The position numbers and the translations under genes are program-made. Shown here piece by piece: positions 35,667 to 48,721 of a stretch of DNA of 64,000 nt. Numbering within the stretch: position 1 is the first letter of the stretch; each line of letters opens with the position of its first letter. The stretch spans positions 62,001 through 126,000 of the forward strand of contig JAODUO010001043.1 in NCBI GenBank assembly GCA_025642075.2. Reading direction: 5' to 3'. The notes beneath the pieces were generated by a model. It was not told where the DNA came from. It saw nothing but the letters and a program-made list of their open reading frames with translations, and did not search any database. The stretch comes from Ridgeia piscesae (Eukaryota > Annelida > Polychaeta > Sabellida > Siboglinidae).

Positions 35667-38033
35667 TTATATTATCTGAAGAAGCCACGGGTTCTTCCTA
35701 TTATATAGCTGGTTTGATACTCGAAGGTCTAAACTCCCTCAGTGTGTACATTGTTCTTCCTTTAAGATTTAAGGTGTGGACACTGACAATGATCTCAAAC
35801 CGCTCAGGTTCCTCCAAATATTTGAAGCTCCTCAGTTTTTTTTCTTCAATAATCTCTCAGTATTTTCTTTGCAGTCTTCATGACCATCTAATCTCTGCTT
35901 CATGCCCAGGCAGTTGTAGAAAACTCAACTCTCCTAACTAAGAGGTTTTTGTATCATGTAAGCATCTCTTGTTACCTGGTAGCAGAATTTGAACGCTATA
36001 AATGTATAAAAAAAATTAAGTAGGTCACTACTCAAAATGCACTGTCATAACAGTATTCAGAACATAATTTATATAATCAATATCTGAAACCAGGTACTTT
36101 TATGCAAACTCCACAATTAGGTTTTTTTTTCACAATTTGAAAGATCTTCAACCATGGAAGCAAGACTCAAATGGTACATAATCTTTTTAGTTTCTAAGGG
36201 GACTAAGCAAGTGTTACTGGAAATATCGCCAAAAGCAAAACAGGCTGATTTGATTGTGACACCATTTGATCTTCAACAGTTCATGCCAGTTACCCACGTT
36301 CAATATGGCACTCCACCCAGGTTACAAATTACTAAGCTGACTAATTATACATTCAAATGCGATCTGCCACCATGAAGTTAGCCTCGTTCCAGCAGCCAAT
36401 GTTTTTTTTATCATTTAAGGTCTTGGTAATGCTCAGTTAATTTCTCCAAATTAAGCAGACAACTCTTAGTTTCTTTTTACTTGTCAATATGAAAAAGGGA
36501 TATTTTGAGTAACAAGATGAGTTTATTGGTACAATATGACGTGTAAAGTTGATAGAAAAATGCATGATTAGGTTGTTATAAATTTAAATTCAGTATCAGT
36601 ATATGTGCTGGAACTGTATGTTTGTCATAATCATGCCCTACCATCTGCAACTATATTCATTGTGGTTGTATAGCAACACAAGGTTACATAATTCGGCAAA
36701 AGTAAAAATAACACAACAATATGCAAGTAGGACCTAAAGCCATAACTATCACGACGAGCACTACATATTTATCACGGACACATGCGGTTAATGTGTGCGT
36801 TGACACTGAATGATTAACATAATCATTCATTATGATGGCAATGTCGGGCAATGACAATATCCATCATGTCTTATTCATGACGCTGTTCAGAACTCCTGCG
36901 TTATGACTTATGGTCAATGACAATGTGGAGCGCCGAGCTTAACTTTGGTGTGTCCTGTTTGACTTTGGGTCATCTATAGCATCAGGCATAACAGCAAACA
37001 GCACAAGGAATGAATTTGCCACTGCTTCTGGCAGTTACCGGTACGAGGCGGTAGTGGAAGAGATACCTAGCTGGCACGTCATCAAACAGCGGATTATATT
37101 AGCTCTTCCGGTCAAACAGACAATATCCCTGCCATTATTCTTATGAAAAGCTTCATCCTTCCTACATCCATGTAAGTGATTGGAAGAATATCATCCCCAT
37201 TTGTATGAGCTTGAAGAAATGTTATTGATAATTATCCTACACGCTTGCCACAACACATCGTCTGCCGACCATAGCGCCATCTAACGAGTGATATTGCATA
37301 TTTATTTTATTATCCGCCAGATGGCGAAGTAATTATTTTTAACCAACGAGATTTTAACTCAAAGTTACTGCGCGTCCGATCTTGACCTAATTAAATTTCT
37401 CCTGTCATAGCCTCGGCCACCATGGTCTTGATGTTTTTAATAGCCAATAACAGCCATCGTTACATAATACTGCCGCATTGCAGGGAATCGGGTAAATGTA
37501 AGAAAGCGCAAAAAAAATATTGTTTGCCAATTCTGTTACAGGAAGGTTGTTACATGTAATTGTTTTCGGATACTGCATTAAATCATATTATTGAGGCTTC
37601 GTGTTAATATCTTAAGCTAGTATGTGTAATATTTGTCAACACCTAAGGCCTATTGCTAAGCCGTAGCCGTAGTCGTCGTTGACTGGTAAGCGGTAAGGCT
37701 AGGAAGTACTCAAGTCGTCAAGACAAATAGGGGCAAGGGTCGGCTACTCGTAGACGTAAGGCAAGATCGTGGCAAATCTGCATGAAATCCTGTTATCTAC
37801 ATTTCACTACAACACAGTGATGCACACCAATAATTTAAGGGCTGACTCGACGATCAAAATGTTAATGGTCCTAGCTGTTTAGGTTCAGCTTCAGTAAAAT
37901 TAATGTTAAAATAGGTATACATGATAATTCATAAATAAACGAATATGTAGACTATAGTCTATACACGTAAATCTGTCATTCAGTGCCGTGGTACATAACA
38001 TTTATACCCGGTATGCATATTTTCAATGTTCCA
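35667..38033. other. intergenic, downstream of syntrophin
   Basis: No recognised gene. A 74-codon ORF at 36,154-36,375 matches nothing I know. CpG is commoner from 36,750 to 37,800 than in the introns, and a GTAGCC/GTCGTC-rich patch lies at 37,660-37,760. Confidence 0.5.
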
Positions 38034-38062
38034 TTTTACCTTGAATTTTTTACCTTGAATCC
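38034..38062 (-). repeat. LINE 3'-terminal short repeat
   Basis: Two tandem copies of about 13 bp (ATTCAAGGTAAA on the minus strand) directly after the LINE ORF. This is the kind of short-repeat 3' terminus used by CR1/L2-type elements. Confidence 0.7.
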
Positions 38063-38069
38063 TCTTCTA

Positions 38070-40165
38070 CTATGTAGTCGAGGAGTTGACGAGGAAGGGA
38101 GTCAATCGCTGACTCGTGTAATCCTCCGCCCTATTTCGTAGATACTTGTCAATGTGACCCTTAAGTTGGTTGACGCTTGCGGACATAACAGCACTTCCAG
38201 GAAGTCTATTCCAATCGTTTACTATCCTTTGAGTGAAAGAGTACTTTCGTATATCAAGCCTAGAGTGTAATTTGTGTATTTTGTAAGGGTGCCCTCTTGT
38301 TTTGCCATCCTCATTTTCATAAAGAAATCGGCAGGAAAAATACTATCCAACCCATTTATTATTTTTAAAACTTCCAATAAATTGGCTCTCACCCTTCTTG
38401 TTTCCAAAGTTGTTATTTTTAGTATTCTTAGTCGACCTGGATAGTCTAAATGCCTTAATTCAGGAATAATCCTGCTCATCCTTCATTGTATACATTCTAA
38501 TAAATCTATATCTTTCTGTTTAAATGGGCGCCATGCCTGAATACAATCAAGGTGACATCTCACTAAGGATTTATATAGTTTTAAAACTACCTCTTTGTTT
38601 TTATATTTAAAGGCTCTATTTATCATGCCTAGCATTGCATTTGCCTTATTAGCTGCCCTGACACATTGCTTTGTTACATCCAGTATTTCTGTGATTATGA
38701 CCCCTAAGTCTCTCTCCTCGTGTGTTTTTTCAATGCATTCCTTTCCCATAAAATAATCATACTGTTTATTGTTGTATCCGTAATGTATACATTTACATTT
38801 TTCAGCATTGAACAACATCGACCATTCATTGCTCCACTCATTTAGGGTACTCAGATCTTTTTGTAATTTTTCCGCATCCTCATACGTTGATACTTGACTA
38901 AACAGCTTAGTGTCATCAGCAAACTTAAGAATATGATTTCTCACACCCTCATCTAGGTCATTTATAAATATTACAAATAAAACCGGACCCAACACAGACC
39001 GCTGTGGGACTCCACTCCTTACTGGTGACCATTCAGAAGTTTTCCTATTGACCACAACACGTTGGACTCTGTCAGTCAGCCATTCGGTTATTCAGTCACT
39101 TACACTACCTCCTATGCCATGTGACTTTAGTTTGCTCTCTAGCCTGGCATGGGGAACTCTATCGAATGCTTTACTGAAATCCAAATAAATCGAGTCTACA
39201 GGTAATCCTTGGTCTATATACATTGTTACTTTATAAAGGTAAACTAGAAGGTTGGTCAAACATGAACGACCTTTCCAAAAACCATGTTGTGATGGCTTAA
39301 TTAGCTCATTTGTTTGGAGATGCCTGATGGATTCCATGGTTTTGGATATGTGGGATGTCAGGCTCACTGGTCTATAGTTACATGGCTGTGATTTTGTTCC
39401 TTTGTTTATATATATATAGGTGTTACATTTGCTTTTTTTCCAATCCAGAGGGACTTCTCCCATTTCTATACTGGCATTAAAGATCTCACACAATGGGGAG
39501 GCGATAGCTGAAGATACTTCTCTTAACATTGAGGAATTAAAATTGTCTATACCAGTAGCTTTATTTGGTTTCATTTTTTACAGTTTCTTTTGCACTATTG
39601 CTATTGTAAACTCAATGGTTTGGAGTGATTCTTCTATTGTCTTTGTGAAAATATTCACAGGATCAGGTAAATTACCCGGTACTCATTTCCTCGTCAGTGT
39701 ATACTGAAGCAAACTAGTCATTAAGTAAGTTCGCTGCCTGAATTGAGTCTGTTATCACTTCTCCCATAAGATCGACAAGGGACCCAACGCTGTCTTTTGT
39801 CCTAGTTTTAGATCTTGTATATGCATAGAAGGACTTAGGATCTGTTTTTATATTCTCAGCAAGTTTTTTCTCAAAGTACCGTTTGGCCTTTTTCACTTCA
39901 TTCTGGGCTTTATTGCGTTGGCGTTTGTATGCTTCATATAGATGGTACTCTCTGGTTTCCCTGTATCTCTTCCACATTTTTTTCTTCTTGCTAGTTCAGC
40001 CCTCTTTGACATCCATCTTGGCTTTCTGTTCCTTTTCTTTGTTGAGATAGGTACAAAACTTTAGTTAGAGTTAACCACAGCTTTAAAATGATCCCATTTT
40101 GTGTTTACATCAGTATTCTGGAATGCCTGTTCCCAGTCATAGTCCCTTACAAATTTCCTCATTTC
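38070..40165 (-). pseudogene. LINE linker and reverse transcriptase remnant
   Basis: The linker (KRQRNKAQNEVKKAKRYF, DPKSFYAYTRSK) is followed by RT blocks: NYRPVSLTS, SIYLDFSKAFDRVPH, SGVPQRSVLGPVLF and the catalytic FADDTKLFS. The thumb follows (EERDLGVII, ANKANAMLG) and a C-terminal tail with KYSFTQRIVNDWNRLP in another frame. In-frame stops are seen at 40,061-40,063, 39,714-39,716 and 39,092-39,094. The frame shifts near 38,325. The final stop is at 38,070-38,072. Confidence 0.87.
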
Positions 40166-40990
40166 CTAATAATTCGCTCTCTTGTAATCATAATATGTCT
40201 CTCTCCACTCTTTAACCTGTACCGACACTATGACATCACATGTCACAATGTTATGATCACTGAATGGATCTTTTACCCCAACGGCATCAATCATATTCGG
40301 TTCTGTTGATAAAATCAAATCTAATATGTTCTCACCCCTAGTTTCAACATGTACATGTTGTGTTAGAAATAAATCTTGGGTAAGTTCTAGGAACCTTGCC
40401 CCTTCTGCTCCCGCCTGCATCCTCTTCCAGTCTATACTTCTGTGATTAAAATCACCAAATATCACAACATTGTTGCATGCTGCACATGCTTTACGCATGA
40501 CGTCATGTAAAGCTAGTTCTTTCTCTTAAATCTGCAGATGTGGTATGGTAACATACCCCGACAAGTAGGGACCCTGTCATGGTAGTTACTCGACACCATA
40601 CTGTTTCAGTGTTTGGAGTTTTAGTAAGCTCCTCACAGATAACATAATGTAAATTGCCTCTTATGTATATGATACAGCCACCTCCTTTCATGTCCTCTCT
40701 ATCATTTCGAACTAAATTGTAACCCTCCAGGTTCAGTTCTGCATCTATTATGTCTTTGTGTACCCATGTTTCAGTTATACATATTATATCCGGGTTTTCC
40801 TCAACTGCAATACACTGCAGTTCATCCAATTTGTTCATAATGCTTCTAGCATTTACATATACAACTTTAAGTTTATGTACAGTTATGTGCCCGGTGCTCC
40901 TTTTTTCGTAATTTTTATCCCCTTCACCCATTTTGTGCAAATTTTTAGTGTCATTGTACAAGTCAGTGCTGGTGCCTACTTGTTTGCCGG
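40166..40990 (-). pseudogene. LINE endonuclease domain remnant
   Basis: Two blocks in different frames. 40,961-40,503 carries KLKVVYVNARSIMNKL, ICITETWVHKD and GGGCIIYI. 40,498-40,166 carries VVIFGDFNHRSIDW and the catalytic SDHNIV. These are exonuclease-endonuclease-phosphatase motifs of LINE endonucleases. The frame changes near 40,500-40,525, close to LRER, so no intact protein can be made. Confidence 0.85.
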
Positions 40991-41060
40991 TTTTGTGGAC
41001 TGGCTTCCCCTCCTAGTGGTTGTCATTTTAGGCTGGCTACATATTAATGTAGTAGGGCGG

Positions 41061-44000
41061 AGTCATTCTGTGTGAACGCAGTCAACCTTATTTCTTCAGT
41101 TTTTAAATGAAAGCGGCTAGCCTAGGATATGGCCATGTCTGTAAATCTGAGTCAAAATGGTATGTACAGGGCTTGGGATTGCCTTGACCTTCAAGGTCAA
41201 TAAAATTCAAAATGTCTTATTGAAATTTGGTGTCTCTTGGCATATGTTAATGCACTGGGTGGTCTCATACTGTTTGATGTGAACAATTTATACACTAACA
41301 GGACCCACCAGTTTTGACCTAATCCTAGGGGTAGGGCTAGGCTATTTTTTCTTGATCAGCATATTTTCGTAAGTACCTCAATAAAATTTCATGGTTTCTA
41401 AGGCATTGAAGACATGTTAGAGAGTTGGAATAAGGCTTCATTATGGAGTCTCACAACAGTCCGTAGCCATGGCATAGGCACTACCCGTGGTACACTATTT
41501 AGGTTCTGATTTGTGTTCTGGTCCACTATTTTGGCAGGAACACACCCATATCCACAATATAAAAAAATTGTTTTAGTTTACTGAAAAATCTCCAATGATA
41601 TCTTATCACTTATGTGTTTTAGCACAGCATATCACTAGATGCAGTGGAGTATAATAATAAATTACATGATTGTTAATGACAATACATGAACAAAAAAAAT
41701 TTTGTGGGATTAATAATGAATGGACTTGAAAAAGCATCAGTCATGCGGCACCTCCACTGTGTCATTCCATTATTCAATGTGTTCGTTATTTGCACCACAA
41801 GAAAGTGGAGAAATATGCTTTTCAACATCAGCAACAATAATATGGTGCCAATCTAAGCATGCATCATATTATTATTTTGGTACTTAAAAAGCATTTTTTT
41901 AAACATATCAGTAAAATATATTCACAGAATAGAGCAGTTGAATTCCCCAAATCAAACTAGGCCGAGCTTCATTTTCATCTTGTATCTCCAGAATGACTTG
42001 ATACCATAGCGTTATGGTCAGTTGGACGGTAAAACCTATAGTGGACAGCGCAAGAGAAAGGTCTTCCGAAATCCATACCGTAAAAATGGGTGTCACACGT
42101 GTGTTTGTAGTTTATTTCATGTCATAAAACACATCTCAACTGCCTTGTCTGTCTGTGAGTTAACAATGAGTCCACCACACAATGTGACTACCTGGGTAGC
42201 CCAAATGAGATCTGCTTGGAGCAATACAAGATTCGTTTTGTCGTGCAGGTTTACGTGTGGCTGACAAAAAATAACATGACACTCGGTTGCTATAAATTCT
42301 CATTTATTTCTACATCACAAGTTGTGGCAATATACAGTACAATGTGCTTCAACTGTCACTGGTCAACAGTTTCACTCATGGTTGCCTTGCAACACAGGTC
42401 CCATACTTTCAAGGGAAACAGAGAAAATTAATTGTATCTTACCAGAGGAACCAGACAGAATGGATGACTAGAAATAATAAGATATAAATAGGGCCAAACA
42501 CCATTACTATCATGAACAGTATTATCAAGTTATATGACAGGGCTTGAGAATGATCTTGTTATATTGAATAAAATAACTTTTTATAACGGACTGAAGCATC
42601 ATCTTTCCTTGTGTGCATTACCACTAACCTCTTCAGACTTTTGTAATTGTTTAAATACATGACCTGCCAGTGAATTTGGTCAGAAGTTGCACAGCCCTAT
42701 TCTTCCATCCCATGATTTGTGATTTTGGTTCAAATACAACCTTCATAACCTTACTTTTCAGTGTGCAGTTTAATTCCGTTGACAAATAACCAAAAAGTTA
42801 TTAAATATCGATCAAAATTATCTGTTTCTCAAAACATCTTTGCTTAATTTTTGGGTAACAAGTTTAAAGTTCTGATAACATTTCAATAAATGTGATATAA
42901 TTTTAAGCTCATGATCAGCGGAATACAAACATGCAACCTAATATTTTGCAACTTATGTGCACTTTTCTGTGGCAGATCACATATTTGATAAATATAAATA
43001 AACTTTAGTCAAAATATTACTTCACCAGATGAATAAATGTTTCAAAGAAATGTTCCAAAGATGGAAATCATGCCCAAAGTTTTGTTTTATTATCAGCACT
43101 GAGGAGATTAGCCAACGCATAACAACATACAGAAACCTTATGATGTTAACCCTTGTCTTCTTGAATAACTCATTACACAAGAATATTTCTGCATGTGGAC
43201 CGAAGTACAACATATTGAGTAAACTTCCTGCTAATATTTACTCAGGGCACTAGAGAGGATGATTCTGTGTAATGGAAAAGACGTGGTCATTTTTAATAAC
43301 AAACTGAACATAATATAATTGTTAACATCTGGTTTTGTCAGCTGTGCGACGATATACAGTATCTAACTAACTAACTAACTGTTGTATGCAATTTAGACCT
43401 GTACCTATTACTATGCAACATTAATGTAACAATTGAACCATAACTAGCATTTAACATGTGCTGTTATACATTTTATACATAATATATACATGTCTATCAC
43501 TTCATTTGTACACCTTAACATATTCTATCAACTCTTCACCCACACTTCCATGCAGTTTAGGAAAGTGAACTCTAATGCCAAAAACAACCCTGCCACATTC
43601 ATATCAGTATGGATCGTTTTCTGAAACAATTCCAACAGGTAAATGCAAACAGGACAAAGTTATAATGTCCCCGAATATACAATGATATCTATTGCTTTTG
43701 TATAACTAATATTGCATCTGGTTTTTCTTACAAAAAGATAATATAAACACAAATTAATAACATAATTTTGTAAGCTCTTCTACACAATGTGTAAGGTGTC
43801 TTACAATGTTAAAACATTTGATCTAACAAAGATTCTGAGAGAAAATTTTGACTAATATTAACACAGTACCTCTAATGGTATAACGAATACAGAACCTGAT
43901 TTTGATGGGAATAATGTTTTATGATAATAGGCCTTGTAACATACAATGCTGCTAACATTTCACTGAACCCACCAGTACCTGTGTCATAGCTCTGGCGCAT

Positions 44001-45477
44001 TTACACTACACTCATCTCATCAGACTTCATTACGTTGCTAAGTTCAAATTATTTCTCTAGATGCCGTCATATCATTACATTTCTAAACTGTAATTGTATG
44101 AAGCTTCCTCCAGTAGAAGCATTTAGTTGCCATTTTATTTAACTAAGTTTTGAAATAATTATTGGCCTGAATTTTGTTGATCATCTCAAGGTTGTGCACA
44201 AATAATTTGTGATCGTATCCAACTGAAAGTTATTCCCCTACAAATTAGCCTGTTCAATGTTATAAACACAAAATTCCCAACATCGTATTGATAAGAGTTC
44301 TCTAATAATCGTAATCTTTTGAAAGGTGACCAAATGTAGCAGTCTTGGTATATCCTATAACTTTATGCAATGTCAGCACAAACTCAGAAGCCTGATGTGA
44401 TAATGGCCGACCGGTGTAACATGAAATATTTACCAGTTAAAATGTATCACATGACATGCATCACATGACATGCCCGTATTTGCTTGGTCTTTACACAACA
44501 TGCAATGTTTACCCCAGCAAACATAGTGAGCAACATAACCTGCCCTGTGCAGACACATGCAGTGTAATGATATCATTTTGCAGTGAGCTTGCTGCTCTCA
44601 CAAGCTCAAATGTTTATAACACACATAATACGAGACATTAATATCAAGCTGCGTTTACAGTAAATGTACACGTAACCAAACCAACGTAACAGTTCACAAG
44701 TTCTGTTCATCAGCCGCCTCCTTAGCCCAGGGTGGGGTGTGATGGGAGGGAGACGGGAGTAACCTTAGATAGTGTCCTACAACTACAACTTCTCGTCTCC
44801 CAAGTGTCAGGGACCTGTGTCCTGGGACTTCGTGACACTTTTCTAGAATGGCAGCCAACTAAAGATCCGTGAGCAGATTCATTGGTCATATTCATTCACA
44901 CATGCCTAGTTTACATTAGACTACAAAAACTAAGGTGAAATGATGACAAGTTTTAACGTCTTATAAGAGACGTGTGCATCTGTCACATAGATGAGGCGAG
45001 TTGTTAGTTCTGTTACAGCTGATTAGAGATCACTCATTGGTCAGACGTCCTTTCTCAAACTCAACTGATGTCTGCATATGTCTGATTCTGCTTACCTTTC
45101 AAACCAGCACCCATAACTTTTCCAACCTTGGAACAACTGAGACGACCATCAACAGAAATGGAAAAGAACCAGGGAGAACATTTCACATGACACATGTACA
45201 GGTGAAAGTTGTCATCAGAAAGTTCGCTCAACAACAAACCACGTGGTTTGATGCTCAATGCGGCTCACTGAGGTCATGTGACAGTCAAGTGATATGTGTG
45301 GTCATGAGCTGTACAATGCATCTTGTTTGCTGGAAACCAAACAATATCAGGTAAAACAAACTGAATTTCACACAAGATTTAATAAATTGTAGGTGTCTGT
45401 CCGAAACTAGATCTCAAAAATGACTGTGTATAGTAGATCTCTTATGTGGCCACACTGGTGATGTCAGACAGGTGGTC
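41061..45477. other. intergenic, no gene recognised
   Basis: AT-rich unique DNA with a short CTAA run (43,364-43,380) and a doubled CACATGACATG (44,449-44,472). Short ORFs here have no recognisable motifs. A minus-strand exon-like piece at 45,096-45,136 (pyrimidine tract, CAG, GGTAAGC donor) is unassigned. Confidence 0.45.
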
Positions 45478-48335
45478 GCTGTACAAGGTGGCACCCAGAC
45501 AGTCTCCTATTGTACAAGGTGGCACCCAGGCAGCCTCCTATTGTACAAGGTGGCACCCAGACAGCCTCCTATTGTACAAGGTGGCACCCAGACAGTCTCC
45601 TATTGTACAAGGTGGCACCCAGACAGCCTCCTATTGTACAAGGTGGCATCCAGACAGCCTCCTATTGTACAAGGTGGCATCCAGACAGCCTCCTATTGTA
45701 CAAGGTGGCACCCAGACAGCCTCCTATTGTACAAGGTGGCATCCAGACAGCCTCCTATTGTACAAGGTGGCACCCAGACAGCCTCCTATTGTACAAGGTG
45801 GCACCCAGACAGCCTCCTATTGTACAAGGTGGCACCCAGACAGCCTCCTATTGTACAAGGTGGCATCCAGACAGCCTCCTATTGTACAAGGTGGCATCCA
45901 GACAGCCACCTATTGTACAAGGTGGCATCCAGACAGCCTCCTATTGTACAAGGTGGCATCCAGACAGCCACCTATTGTACAAGGTGGCATCCAGACAGCC
46001 TCCTATTGTACAAGGTGGCATCCAGACAGCCTCCTATTGTACAAGGTGGCACCCAGACAGCCTCCTATTGTACAAGGTGGCACCCAGACAGCCTCCTATT
46101 GTACAAGGTGGCACCCAGACAGCCTCCTATTGTACAAGGTGGCATCCAGACAGCCTCCTATTGTACAAGGTGGCACCCAGACAGCCTCCTATTGTACAAG
46201 GTGGCATCCAGACAGCCTCCTATTGTACAAGGTGGCACCCAGACAGCCTCCTATTGTACAAGGTGGCATCCAGACAGCCTCCTATTGTACAAGGTGGCAT
46301 CCAGACAGCCTCCTATTGTACAAGGTGGCATCCAGACAGCCTCCTATTGTACAAGGTGGCATCCAGACAGCCTCCTATTGTACAAGGTGGCACCCAGACA
46401 GCCTCCTATTGTACAAGGTGGCATCCAGACAGCCTCCTATTGTACAAGGTGGCATCCAGACAGCCTCCTATTGTACAAGGTGGCATCCAGACAACCTCCT
46501 ATTGTACAAGGTGGCACCCAGACAGCCTCCTATTGTACAAGGTGGCACCCAGACAGCCACCTATTGTACAAGGTGGCACCCAGACAGCCTCCTATTGTAC
46601 AAGGTGGCACCCAGACAGCCTCCTATTGTACAAGGTGGCATCCAGACAGCCTCCTATTGTACAAGGTGGCACCCAGACAGCCTCCTATTGTACAAGGTGG
46701 CATCCAGACAGCCTCCTATTGTACAAGGTGGCATCCAGACAGCCACCTATTGTACAAGGTGGCATCCAGACAGCCTCCTATTGTACAAGGTGGCACCCAG
46801 ACAGCCTCCTATTGTACAAGGTGGCATCCAGACAGCCTCCTATTGTACAAGGTGGCATCCAGACAGCCTCCTATTGTACAAGGTGGCATCCAGACAGCCT
46901 CCTATTGTACAAGGTGGCATCCAGACAGCCTCCTATTGTACAAGGTGGCATCCAGACAGCCTCCTATTGTACAAGGTGGCATCCAGACAGCCTCCTATTG
47001 TACAAGGTGGCATCCAGACAGCCTCCTATTGTACAAGGTGGCATCCAGACAGCCTCCTATTGTACAAGGTGGCATCCAGACAGCCTCCTATTGTACAAGG
47101 TGGCATCCAGACAGCCTCCTATTGTACAAGGTGGCATCCAGACAGCCTCCTATTGTACAAGGTGGCATCCAGACAGCCTCCTATTGTACAAGGTGGCATC
47201 CAGACAGCCTCCTATTGTACAAGGTGGCATCCAGACAGCCTCCTATTGTACAAGGTGGCACCCAGACAGCCTCCTATTGTACAAGGTGGCACCCAGACAG
47301 CCTCCTATTGTACAAGGTGGCACCCAGACAGCCTCCTATTGTACAAGGTGGCATCCACACAGCCTCCTATTGTACAAGGTGGCATCCAGACAGCCTCCTA
47401 TTGTACAAGGTGGCATCCAGACAGCCTCCTATTGTACAAGGTGGCATCCACACAGCCTCCTATTGTACAAGGTGGCACCCAGACAGCCTCCTATTGTACA
47501 AGGTGGCACCCAGACAGCCTCCTATTGTATAAGGTGGCATCCACACAGCCTCCTATTGTACAAGGTGGCACCCAGACAGCCTCCTATTGTACAAGGTGGC
47601 ACCCAGACAGCCTCCTATTGTATAAGGTGGCATCCACACAGCCTCCTATTGTACAAGGTGGCATCCACACAGCCTCCTATTGTACAAGGTGGCACCCAGA
47701 CAGCCTCCTATTGTACAAGGTGGCATCCACACAGCCTCCTATTGTACAAGGTGGCACCCAGACAGCCTCCTATTGTACAAGGTGGCACCCAGACAGCCTC
47801 CTATTGTACAAGGTGGCACCCAGACAGCCTCCTATTGTACAAGGTGGCATCCAGACAGCCTCCTATTGTACAAGGTGGCACCCAGACAGCCTCCTATTGT
47901 ACAAGGTGGCACCCAGACAGCCTCCTATTGTACAAGGTGGCACCCAGACAGCCTCCTATTGTACAAGGTGGCACCCAGACAGCCTCCTATTGTACAAGGT
48001 GGCATCCAGACAGCCTCCTATTGTACAAGGTGGCACCCAGACAGCCTCCTATTGTACAAGGTGGCACCCAGACAGCCTCCTATTGTACAAGGTGGCATCC
48101 AGACAGCCTCCTATTGTACAAGGTGGCACCCAGACAGCCTCCTATTGTACAAGGTGGCACCCAGACAGCCTCCTATTGTACAAGGTGGCACCCAGACAGC
48201 CTCCTATTGTACAAGGTGGCATCCACACAGCCTCCTATTGTACAAGGTGGCACCCAGACAGCCTCCTATTGTACAAGGTGGCATCCAGACAGCCTCCTAT
48301 TGTACAAGGTGGCACCCAGACAGCCTCCTATTGTT
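45478..48335 (+). repeat. 31-bp minisatellite, about 92 units
   Basis: Extremely uniform units of CTCCTATTGTACAAGGTGGC followed by A(C/T)CCAGACAGC. Since 31 is not divisible by three and the unit has no stop, all three plus frames stay open with the same 31-residue period. It lies just beyond the 3' end of the TLDc gene. A CACACAGCC variant is confined to 47,350-48,240. Confidence 0.97.
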
Positions 48336-48374
48336 AATCCTGAACTGAACTGAACATCCTGAACATGTGGTTGT

Positions 48375-48380
48375 TTTAAT
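48375..48380 (-). promoter_or_regulatory. candidate variant polyadenylation signal ATTAAA
   Basis: On the minus strand ATTAAA lies about 205 nt after the TLDc stop and just before the 31-mer array. I saw no canonical AATAAA in the segment checked between the stop and the array. Confidence 0.35.
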
Positions 48381-48585
48381 GATAAAACACTATATTTAAC
48401 ATCACAAGTATATATATATATATCAGACTAATGTAATATTCATCCAATATAAGAATTTTATGAGTGTTGAATTACATCCAGATCTGGTTCATTCAAAAAG
48501 GTTTGAATTCTTGAATAAAATGAACTGTGACAAAATTCAATACTGTTTCATGACAACGATCGAAGGACATATCTTACGTAGACTT

Positions 48586-48721
48586 TTATGCGAACGCGAA
48601 CACTTCGACGGCCTGAACGAAGAAATCTTCAGTGGTAGTCAGAAGGTCGTTGTCGTATGTGAGACAGTGCTGGGTGCGGCCGTGGTAAAGGTCACCATCC
48701 AGCCACAGGCCAAACAACCCC
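48586..48721 (-). CDS. OXR1: TLDc gene last exon 7
   Basis: Completes the split Glu codon, then GLFGLWLDGDLYHGRTQHC and the terminal EDFFVQAVEVFAFA-TAA. Acceptor TCCACTTGTAG. This is the classic C-terminal half of TLDc. Confidence 0.95.

Larger units (their letters stand above)
34758..35690 (+). other. SNTG: syntrophin 3' untranslated region
   Basis: Non-coding sequence after the TAG, up to a candidate AATAAA. It contains a decayed tandem repeat (34,762-35,020) and short imperfect repeats near 35,110-35,330. The exact 3' end is inferred. Confidence 0.55.
38034..41060 (-). mobile_element. CR1-like non-LTR retrotransposon, 5'-truncated, dead
   Basis: One minus-strand LINE with an apurinic-type endonuclease, a linker, a reverse transcriptase and a short 3' UTR. 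Several stops and frameshifts break it. The CR1 assignment rests on the endonuclease-RT order, motifs such as VYVNARSIMNKLDEL and INDLDEGV, and a 3' end formed by two copies of a 12-13 bp repeat (ATTCAAGGTAAA) rather than poly-A. No ORF1 was recognised. The 5' border is approximate. It sits in the gap between two convergent genes. Confidence 0.85.

Noticed and set aside
36154..36375. 74-codon ORF between the syntrophin gene and the LINE
   Set aside because: No recognisable motif, no splice context and a length expected by chance in 64 kb.
45061..45258. Possible minus-strand exon (acceptor CAG at 45,137, donor GGTAAGC at 45,095)
   Set aside because: Both splice signals look good, but the 41-nt product matches no family I know and no partner exon is visible.
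45446..48353. ORFs of over 940 codons in three frames
   Set aside because: They are read-through of a 31-bp tandem repeat with no stop codon; the same peptide period appears in every frame.
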